Positions 24,203 to 31,342 of a stretch of 31,342 nt of DNA are shown piece by piece. The stretch covers positions 1 to 31,342 of the forward strand of contig DATKNU010000101.1 in NCBI GenBank assembly GCA_035541195.1, given 5' to 3'. A program made the position numbers and the translations under genes. How positions within the stretch are numbered: position 1 is the stretch's first letter; each line of letters starts with the position of its first letter. The notes beneath the pieces were generated by a model, which worked only from the letters and a program-made list of their open reading frames with translations, made no database searches and was not told the DNA's origin. The DNA comes from Muellerivita sp035541195 (GTDB lineage: Bacteria; Oederibacteriota; Muellerivitia; Muellerivitales; Muellerivitaceae).

Positions 24203-24225
24203 GTCTTGACGGCAAAAACCTTCGC

Positions 24226-25494
24226 TTACAGGCCTTCGGTGTTGATGTCGATGCAGAGGATGTATTTCTTCTGGTCGGCGTCCTTGAAGAGGGCCGACAG
24301 CGTCACGCAAACGTTGCCCGTGGCCATGGAGAGATAGGGTTTGGTCACGAAGCTCCCCTTCCCCAGGTCGGTCTCCATCAGGAAATAATAATAGTCCTTC
24401 AGGGTATGGTCCGAGCCCTTGGCCGCCGGGTGGAACATGACGGGGTTGCGCCGGTTCTTGGAGCAGGCGCCCAAAACCGTTTCGGTCATCTGCAGGCCGT
24501 TCTCGTCCAGGATGTAAAGCCCCTCGGCCTGGGGGAATTTGGCGATCATGCCCGCGAGCTGGGCGTCGAACTGGTCTGGCGGGGTCTTTTCCAGATCGAT
24601 CTGCATTTCCAGGATCATGGAATAGTACTTGTCCATGCTGAAGCGCTTACGGTCGATCTTGCGGATGAGCTTTTGCTTGAACGCCGTCCCCAGGCGTTCC
24701 ACTTTGTCGAGCACCGCGGCGTTGTCGAGCTTCTCCGGGGGCAACGGCTTGGCGAAGAAATAGCCCTGCACCATGTCCACGCCCATGTCCAGCAAGGTCA
24801 TGGATTCCTCCTCGGTTTCCACGCCCTCGGCGATGATGAGGGTGCCCAGGAACCGGGCCATGGACAAAAGGGACTTGAGGACCTCCTGCTTGTAGAAATC
24901 GTCCTGGATGTCCTGGATCAGGTAGCGGTCGATCTTGAGGATGTCGGGCTTGATGAGCGGGATGCGGTTGAGGTTGGAATGGCCCGCGCCCACGTCGTCC
25001 AGGGCGATGAGGAAGCCGTAGCCCCGGTAGGTCTGCACGAATTTCTGAAGTTCCTTCATGTCCTCGACGTTGGACTCGATGATCTCGATGGCGATGTTCC
25101 GGGGGTTGAGACCCATTTCCATCACTTGGTTACGCAGGTGCCCGCTGCCCGCGGCGCCCTGGTCCATGACGGAGGCGTCCAGGTTCAGGGACAGGATGAA
25201 ATCCGCCGAGCCGCCCGGAAGGTTCCGGAAAGCCTCCATGGCCTTCTTGCGGCACAGGCGGTCCAGCTCCAATTGGAGCCCCTGGACGTTGGCTTCCATG
25301 AAAAGCGCGGAGGGCGGGATCAGGGATTGGTCGCTGGGGTTCAATCCCCGGCTCAAGCCCTCGTAACCGACGATTTGTTTGCGCTTGAGGGAGACCAGGG
25401 GCTGGAAATGCGCCTCGATGAGTTCGCTTTCGATGACTTCCTGCAGGTCGAACGAGCCCGGGTTGGTTTTGTTCATGAGCGATCCTTTGGGCAT
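24226..25494 (-). CDS. EAL-domain cyclic-di-GMP phosphodiesterase with C-terminal sensory-like domain (YkuI-type layout)
   Basis: This 422-residue soluble protein has an EAL domain (about 20-265) and a C-terminal domain (about 290-422). The catalytic and metal residues are present: Glu45 (in YEGLSRG, where EAL reads EGL), Asn103 (LSLNLD), Glu136 (AIEIIES), Asp165-Asp166 (ALDDVGAGHSNL), Lys186 (ILKIDR), Glu222 (AEGVET) and Gln242 (QGYFFAKP). It should therefore hydrolyse, or at least bind, c-di-GMP. The tail (YILDENGLQMTETVL, then a DYYYFLMETDLGKGSFVTKPYLS stretch and KKYILCIDI) resembles the PAS/Cache-like domain that follows EAL in B. subtilis YkuI. ATG 25494 has AGGAAGG upstream; ATG 25476 also has AAAGGA and is possible. 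No GGDEF partner is in view. Confidence 0.87.
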   Translation of the reverse strand: MPKGSLMNKTNPGSFDLQEVIESELIEAHFQPLVSLKRKQIVGYEGLSRGLNPSDQSLIPPSALFMEANVQGLQLELDRLCRKKAMEAFRNLPGGSADFILSLNLDASVMDQGAAGSGHLRNQVMEMGLNPRNIAIEIIESNVEDMKELQKFVQTYRGYGFLIALDDVGAGHSNLNRIPLIKPDILKIDRYLIQDIQDDFYKQEVLKSLLSMARFLGTLIIAEGVETEEESMTLLDMGVDMVQGYFFAKPLPPEKLDNAAVLDKVERLGTAFKQKLIRKIDRKRFSMDKYYSMILEMQIDLEKTPPDQFDAQLAGMIAKFPQAEGLYILDENGLQMTETVLGACSKNRRNPVMFHPAAKGSDHTLKDYYYFLMETDLGKGSFVTKPYLSMATGNVCVTLSALFKDADQKKYILCIDINTEGL

Positions 25495-25529
25495 CGGCAC
25501 CTTCCTAATATCGCGGCGATTGCCTCCCC

Positions 25530-25558
25530 ATAAAATCAAAAGGCGAAATCCTTTTCAA
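25530..25558 (-). promoter_or_regulatory. Probable sigma-70 promoter of the EAL gene with a symmetric spacer
   Basis: Minus strand: TTGAAA (25558-25553), 17-bp spacer, TTTTAT (25535-25530), start about 25523, leader about 29 nt. Inside the spacer AAAAGG (25538-25543) and CCTTTT (25550-25555) form a perfect inverted repeat, a possible operator. Confidence 0.45.
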
Positions 25559-25763
25559 GGAAACACTTCGTAAACTGGTTTCAATCCGCCCGAATCGAAA
25601 AAGGAAAAAACAAACCCCCAAAAACCGTGCGGAAAATTTTACCCACTTTTGGGCAGGCGCCCGGCGGCGGCGGCGAAGAGGTCCGGAACTTTCTGATTTA
25701 TCGGGGGTTTTAAATCCGGCGGGACGGGACCGCCCGGGGAGCGACAAGAAGGGGGCGCTTTTC

Positions 25764-25795
25764 AAAAAAAAGCCCCCACCCGGGCGGGCGGGGGC
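25764..25795 (-). terminator. Rho-independent terminator of livK
   Basis: On the minus strand GCCCCC (25795-25790) pairs with GGGGGC (25777-25772), followed directly by eight T (25771-25764). This is a strong intrinsic terminator about 55 bp after the livK stop, so the EAL gene has its own promoter. Confidence 0.88.
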
Positions 25796-25825
25796 AATTG
25801 TGGATTTTTAAACCAACACCCCATT

Positions 25826-25846
25826 CCCTGGGGGGCGCCCCCAGGG
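25826..25846. repeat. GC-rich perfect hairpin right after livK
   Basis: CCCTGGGGG (25826-25834) and CCCCCAGGG (25838-25846) form a 9-bp perfect stem with a 3-nt loop, 4 bp beyond the livK stop codon. No T-run follows. It may protect the 3' end of the mRNA or pause polymerase before the terminator further on. Confidence 0.55.
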
Positions 25847-25849
25847 GCC

Positions 25850-26986
25850 TTAGGGCTTCACGGTGGCCACGTAATCGGCCTTACCGCCCTCGATTTTCAA
25901 GACCACCGCGGGCTTGATGGGATTGCGGTCGGCGTCCAAGGTGATGTCGCCGGTCACGCCCGGATATTTTTTGACCGCCGCCAGCGCGTCGCGCAAATCG
26001 GGGCCCGAGGCGCTCTTGGCGTTCTTCAAGGCGTAACCCAAATAACCGCCCGCGTCATAGGCCAGGGTGGCCAAGGCGTCGGGCGTGTGGTGGAAACGGT
26101 CGTTGTATTTTTTCACGTAGGCCACCACCTGGGGGTCGGTGGATTGGGACGAATAGTGGTTGGAGAAATAGCAACCGTCGAGGGCGGCCCCCCCGATCTC
26201 AAAAAGCTTGGCCGAGTCCCACCCGTCGCCGCCCATCAAGGGCACCTTCACGCCCAGTTCCCGGGCTTGCTGGGCGATGAGCCCCACCTCGGTGTAATAG
26301 CCGGGCACGAAGATGACCGCCGGCTTCTTGCCCCGGATGGTCGTGAGCTGGGATTTGAAGTCGATATCCCCCTGCACGTAGCTTTGGTCGGAGACGATCA
26401 CGCCACCCTTGGCCGTGAAGCGCTTCACGAAGGCGTCCGCCAAGCCCATGCTGTAATCGCTTTTCTGGTCCCGCATGACGGCCGCCGTGCGGGCCTTGAG
26501 CTTCCCGAGCGCGAAATCCGCCATCACTTGGCCCTGGAAGGGATCGATGAAACACATGCGGAAAATATAATCCCCGACCTTCGTGACCTGCACGTTGGTG
26601 GAGGAGGGGGAAATCATGGGGACCTGGTGCTGTTGGCAGATGGGGGCGGCCGCCAGTGAATTGGAGCTGGCCACTTCGCCGATGACGACCTGGGCGTGGT
26701 CCTCGGTGATGAGCTTGGTCACCGCCAAGGCCGCTTCCTCGGGCTTGCCCTCGTCATCCAGGCTGACGACCCGCAGGGTCTTGCCCTGGATGCCGCCGGC
26801 CGCGTTGATCTCGTCCACCGCCAGGGTCAGGCCCTCGTGGTTGGACTGGCCGAAGGTGGCCGCCGGTCCCGTCAGGGAGCCGTATTCCCCGATCACGATC
26901 TCGTTAGGGTTCACCTTAGGGCCGCAGGAAACCAGGCCCACCGCCGCCGACAAAATGAGACCAAGCGAAAAACAGGAAGCTTTCAT
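25850..26986 (-). CDS. livK: Branched-chain amino-acid ABC transporter substrate-binding lipoprotein LivK
   Basis: This 378-residue exported binding protein has a lipoprotein signal: hydrophobic residues then lipobox Leu18-Val-Ser-Cys21, so it is probably anchored to a membrane by Cys21. The mature part is a type I periplasmic binding fold: IVIGEYGSLTGPAATFG, then GLTLAVDEINAAGGIQGKTLRVV, VVIGEVASSNSLAAAP, VPMISPSSTN and FMRCF-like IFRMCFIDPFQG, followed by the second lobe with KPAVIFVPGYY and LATLAYDAGGYL. It delivers Leu/Ile/Val or a related ligand to LivHMGF. ATG 26986 is chosen for GAGG upstream; a GTG six bases earlier is less likely. The gene is separated from livHMGF by an EAL and a phosphoesterase gene. 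Confidence 0.93.
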   Translation of the reverse strand: MKASCFSLGLILSAAVGLVSCGPKVNPNEIVIGEYGSLTGPAATFGQSNHEGLTLAVDEINAAGGIQGKTLRVVSLDDEGKPEEAALAVTKLITEDHAQVVIGEVASSNSLAAAPICQQHQVPMISPSSTNVQVTKVGDYIFRMCFIDPFQGQVMADFALGKLKARTAAVMRDQKSDYSMGLADAFVKRFTAKGGVIVSDQSYVQGDIDFKSQLTTIRGKKPAVIFVPGYYTEVGLIAQQARELGVKVPLMGGDGWDSAKLFEIGGAALDGCYFSNHYSSQSTDPQVVAYVKKYNDRFHHTPDALATLAYDAGGYLGYALKNAKSASGPDLRDALAAVKKYPGVTGDITLDADRNPIKPAVVLKIEGGKADYVATVKP

Positions 26987-27016
26987 GCGCACCTCGGGGA
27001 GATTAAAAGTGAGGCT

Positions 27017-27041
27017 AGGATAAAAAGCCCCCGGGGGGCTG

Positions 27042-27045
<4 letters not shown>
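27017..27045 (-). promoter_or_regulatory. livK promoter with copA terminator as its spacer
   Basis: On the minus strand a perfect TTGACA (27045-27040) and TATCCT (27022-27017) are exactly 17 bp apart. The -35 contains the copA stop codon TGA (27044-27042), and the spacer is the copA terminator hairpin. The predicted start is near 27010, giving a leader of about 24 nt with the livK ribosome binding site. Confidence 0.6.
27022..27040 (-). terminator. Rho-independent terminator of copA
   Basis: AGCCCC/GGGGCT pair (27040-27035 with 27031-27026 on the minus strand, 3-nt loop), followed directly by TTTTT (27026-27022, sharing the last stem pair). It starts 2 bp after the copA stop codon. Confidence 0.75.
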
Positions 27046-29255
<2,210 letters not shown>

Positions 29256-29258
29256 GGC

Positions 29259-29480
29259 TTAGGGTTTCACCTCGGTCAGGGCGGCCTGGTAACCCGCCAG
29301 GGCGACGGCATCCAAAATGGACCGGGCTTCCAAACCGCCTTCATAAGTGAGATCAGCGCGCCGGTCCTTCAGGCTCACCCGAGCCTCCTTGACGCCCTTG
29401 ACCTGGCTCAGCACCGATTGAAGCGTTTGCACACAGTGGTCGCAGGTCATTCCCTGGATGCTAAAGATCGCGGTGGCCAT
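29259..29480 (-). CDS. copZ: CopZ-like copper chaperone (HMA domain protein)
   Basis: This 73-residue cytosolic protein is a single heavy-metal-associated domain: IFSIQGMTCDHCVQTLQSVL with the metal pair Cys-Asp-His-Cys, then a ferredoxin-like beta-alpha-beta-beta-alpha-beta pattern (GVKEARVSLKDRRADLTY) ending AGYQAALTEVKP. It passes Cu(I) to CopA, whose own HMA domain is similar. AAAGGGA lies 6 nt before ATG 29480. The gene ends 3 bp before copA, on the same strand. Some relatives handle other soft metals, but the copA neighbour makes copper most likely. Confidence 0.92.
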   Translation of the reverse strand: MATAIFSIQGMTCDHCVQTLQSVLSQVKGVKEARVSLKDRRADLTYEGGLEARSILDAVALAGYQAALTEVKP

Positions 29481-29505
29481 GAAAAGTCCCTTTCGTCACC
29501 AGTTT

Positions 29506-29520
29506 CGGGATTTTATCCCG
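29506..29520. promoter_or_regulatory. Palindrome in the copZ-copA promoter region
   Basis: CGGGAT-TTT-ATCCCG is a perfect inverted repeat 26 bp before copZ. Read on the minus strand its core gives TAAAAT, a good -10, so a repressor bound here would block transcription. It does not match the CopY, CueR or usual CsoR operators as I know them. Confidence 0.45.
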
Positions 29521-29570
29521 GGAATTCAATTGCCGGGCCCTTTTTGGCCGATCCCAGGGGGTCTTTAGGG

Positions 29571-29600
29571 TTGAATTAGCCTTCACCCCCCTCCCATAAT
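29571..29600 (+). promoter_or_regulatory. Probable sigma-70 promoter of the aconitase gene
   Basis: TTGAAT (29571-29576) and CATAAT (29595-29600) are 18 bp apart. The predicted start near 29607 gives a leader of about 56 nt, in which I see no riboswitch or strong hairpin. Confidence 0.5.
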
Positions 29601-29662
29601 AGGCCTTTCCCGGATGGACGGCTGAGCGCCTTGTTTCCTAAATTAACCGATGGAGGCTTCCT

Positions 29663-31342
29663 ATGGCTTCAACCCAGCGCTTAAACCTCGTGCAAAAGAT
29701 CATCCAGGCCCACCTGGTCTCGGGCAAACCCCTGGCGGGCGAGGAAGTGGGCATCCGAATCGACCAAACCCTCACCCAAGACGCCACCGGTACCATGGCT
29801 TACCTCCAGTTCGAGGCCATTGGGGTCCCCCAAGTCCAGACCAAGCTCTCCGTCTCCTACGTCGACCACAACATGCTCCAAACCGGCTTTGAGAACGCCG
29901 ACGACCACCGTTACCTCCAATCCGTGGCCGCCAAGCACGGCGTCTATTTTTCCCGCCCCGGCAACGGCATCTGCCACCAGGTGCATTTGGAGCGCTTCGC
30001 GGTCCCCGGCATGACCCTTTTGGGCTCCGATTCCCACACCCCCACCTGCGGCGGGCTTGGCGAACTTTCCATCGGCGCGGGGGGACTGGACGTGGCGGTG
30101 GCCATGGGCGGCGGCCCCTTCTATATGACCATGCCCAAGGTCCTGCGGGTGGAGCTCAAGGGCAAGCTGCAGCCCTGGGTGACGGCCAAGGACGTGATTT
30201 TGGAGGTCTTGCGCAAGCTGACGGTCAAGGGTGGCGTGGGCAAGATTTTGGAATACACGGGCCCGGGCGTGAAGAGCCTGTCGGCCACCGAGCGCGCCAC
30301 GATCACCAACATGGGCGCGGAGCTGGGCGCCACCACCTCGATCTTCCCCTCGGACGAGAACACCCGGGAATACATGAAGGCCCAGGGCCGCGGGAAGGAT
30401 TGGGCGCCGTTGGCCGCCGACCCGGGCGCCGCTTACGACGAGGAACTCATCATCGACCTCAACAAGCTGGAGCCCCTCATCGCCCAGCCCCACAGCCCGG
30501 ACAACGTGATCGAGGTTTCCAAGCTCAAGAACATCGACGTGCAGCAGGTTTGCGTGGGCTCCTGCACCAACAGCTCCTACCGGGACCTGATGGCGGTGGC
30601 CAAGATGCTCAAGGGCAAGCACATCCACCCCAGCGTTTCCATGACGGTGACGCCGGGTTCCAAGCAGGTCTTCGAGATGATCGCCAAGAACGGCGCCCTG
30701 GCCGACATCATCGCCTCGGGCGCGCGCATCATCGAGTCCGCCTGCGGGCCCTGCATCGGCATGGGCCAGGCGCCCTCCTCGGGCGCGGTGTCCATCCGCA
30801 GCTTCAACCGCAATTTCGAGGGGCGCTCGGGCACCCGGGACGCCAAGGTTTATTTGACCTCGCCGGAAGTCTGCGTGGCCTGCGCCTTGACCGGCAAGAT
30901 CACCGATCCCCGCACGCTGGGCAAACCCCACAAGATCGAAGTGCCCGACAAGTTCGTGTGGGACGATGACGGCATCATCCCGCCCGCCAAGGACCCGAAA
31001 AAGGTCGAGGTGGTCCGCGGCCCCAACATCAAGCCGCTCCCCATCAAGGAAGCCCTGGGCGAGAAGCTGGAAGGGCCGGTGCTGCTGAAGGTGGGCGACA
31101 ACATCACCACCGACCACATCATGCCCGCGGGCTCGAAGGTGCTGCCGCTGCGCTCCAACATCCCGGCCATTTCCGAGTATGTCTTCAACATCATCGACCC
31201 CACCTTCCCCAAGCGCGCCAAGGAACTGGGCGGCGGCTTCGTGGTGGGCGGCGACAACTACGGCCAGGGCTCGTCGCGCGAGCACGCGGCGTTGGCGCCC
31301 ATGTACCTAGGCTTGAAGGCGGTCCTGGTCAAGAGTTTCGCC
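29663..31342 (+). CDS. Aconitate hydratase, Aquifex-type (3' truncated by the window end)
   Basis: The first 560 residues are present and open to the window end; the family is about 640-660 residues, so about 80-100 are missing. The enzyme converts citrate to isocitrate in the TCA cycle with a [4Fe-4S] cluster. The cluster ligands are Cys301 (CVGSCTNS), Cys361 and Cys364 (ACGPCIGMG). LGSDSHTPTCGGLG and GGDNYGQGSSREHAA (active-site Ser537/538-Arg539) are present. The compact length and the layout (catalytic domains 1-3, a short linker, then domain 4 from about residue 465, GPVLLKVGDNITTDHIMPAG) fit the mitochondrial-like, Aquifex-type subfamily rather than AcnA or AcnB. ATG 29663 has GGAGG 7 nt upstream. 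Confidence 0.93.
   Translation, partial: MASTQRLNLVQKIIQAHLVSGKPLAGEEVGIRIDQTLTQDATGTMAYLQFEAIGVPQVQTKLSVSYVDHNMLQTGFENADDHRYLQSVAAKHGVYFSRPGNGICHQVHLERFAVPGMTLLGSDSHTPTCGGLGELSIGAGGLDVAVAMGGGPFYMTMPKVLRVELKGKLQPWVTAKDVILEVLRKLTVKGGVGKILEYTGPGVKSLSATERATITNMGAELGATTSIFPSDENTREYMKAQGRGKDWAPLAADPGAAYDEELIIDLNKLEPLIAQPHSPDNVIEVSKLKNIDVQQVCVGSCTNSSYRDLMAVAKMLKGKHIHPSVSMTVTPGSKQVFEMIAKNGALADIIASGARIIESACGPCIGMGQAPSSGAVSIRSFNRNFEGRSGTRDAKVYLTSPEVCVACALTGKITDPRTLGKPHKIEVPDKFVWDDDGIIPPAKDPKKVEVVRGPNIKPLPIKEALGEKLEGPVLLKVGDNITTDHIMPAGSKVLPLRSNIPAISEYVFNIIDPTFPKRAKELGGGFVVGGDNYGQGSSREHAALAPMYLGLKAVLVKSFA

Larger units (their letters stand above)
25495..25849. other. 355-bp intergenic region between the EAL gene and livK
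   Basis: Going from livK towards the EAL gene this gap holds a GC-rich hairpin just after livK (25826-25846), the livK terminator (25764-25795), about 200 bp in which I see no gene or clear motif, and the EAL promoter (25530-25558). No supported small ORF is present. Confidence 0.7.

Noticed and set aside
24226..25494. EAL protein as a degenerate, inactive domain because the motif reads EGL
   Set aside because: The catalytic glutamate of the motif is kept, and all other metal and catalytic residues are present; the middle residue of EAL varies in active enzymes.
29681..31285. A 534-codon open frame antisense to aconitase
   Set aside because: The sense frame encodes a clear aconitase with cluster cysteines and active-site serine. 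The antisense product is a compositional artefact of high GC.

Overview
The window is about 31.3 kb of GC-rich, gene-dense bacterial chromosome. Intergenic gaps are short, several genes overlap as ATGA/GTGA, and some convergent genes share their 3' ends. I see no insertion sequence, integrase, phage gene, CRISPR array, rRNA or tRNA. The host is probably a Gram-negative-type (diderm), respiring heterotroph. The signs are a lipoprotein branched-chain amino-acid binding protein, a ResB/CcsA (system II) cytochrome c maturation pair, an aconitase that resembles the Aquifex-type family, and PEP carboxylase. The phylum cannot be fixed from this sequence; an uncultured lineage is plausible but is only an inference.

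Layout. 1-2083 (+): the end of a polytopic membrane protein (probably a GT39/ArnT-like glycosyltransferase), then a secreted GH44 glycosidase. 2080-4991 (-): a two-domain SDR fusion whose stop codon overlaps the start of an OafA-like membrane acyltransferase. 5103-5953 (+): an exported FecR-like protein and a small CPXCG zinc-type protein. 6058-6753 (-): a LysE/RhtB exporter. 6900-11259 (+): purE, ppc and a Sua5-type threonylcarbamoyl-AMP synthase. 11300-12266 (-): two paralogous stand-alone receiver proteins, the first behind a textbook sigma-54 promoter. 12454-15452: an aldo/keto reductase (+), a GNAT acetyltransferase (-) and an M32 carboxypeptidase (+). 15609-22772 (-): a seven-gene run, livH-livM-livG-livF, then resB-ccsA and an atypical SDR. 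22911-24140 (+): a membrane-anchored metallophosphoesterase. 24226-29480 (-): an EAL-domain protein, livK, copA and a copZ-like chaperone. 29663-31342 (+): aconitase, cut by the window end.

How the genes work together. livHMGF and livK together make one complete ABC importer, although livK sits apart behind its own promoter and terminator. ResB and CcsA form the haem-delivery and ligation complex for c-type cytochromes. CopZ and CopA form a copper chaperone/exporter pair. PEP carboxylase (oxaloacetate supply) and aconitase both serve the TCA cycle. The two receivers and the EAL protein are signalling proteins whose partners lie outside the window.

No clearly new multi-gene system was found. 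The most interesting points are local: a copA terminator that appears to form the spacer of the livK promoter; the sigma-54 promoter in front of an orphan receiver; a palindromic repeat that encodes the linker of the tandem SDR; and two short dispersed-type repeats, one of which appears to have been read into the C-terminus of the metallophosphoesterase.
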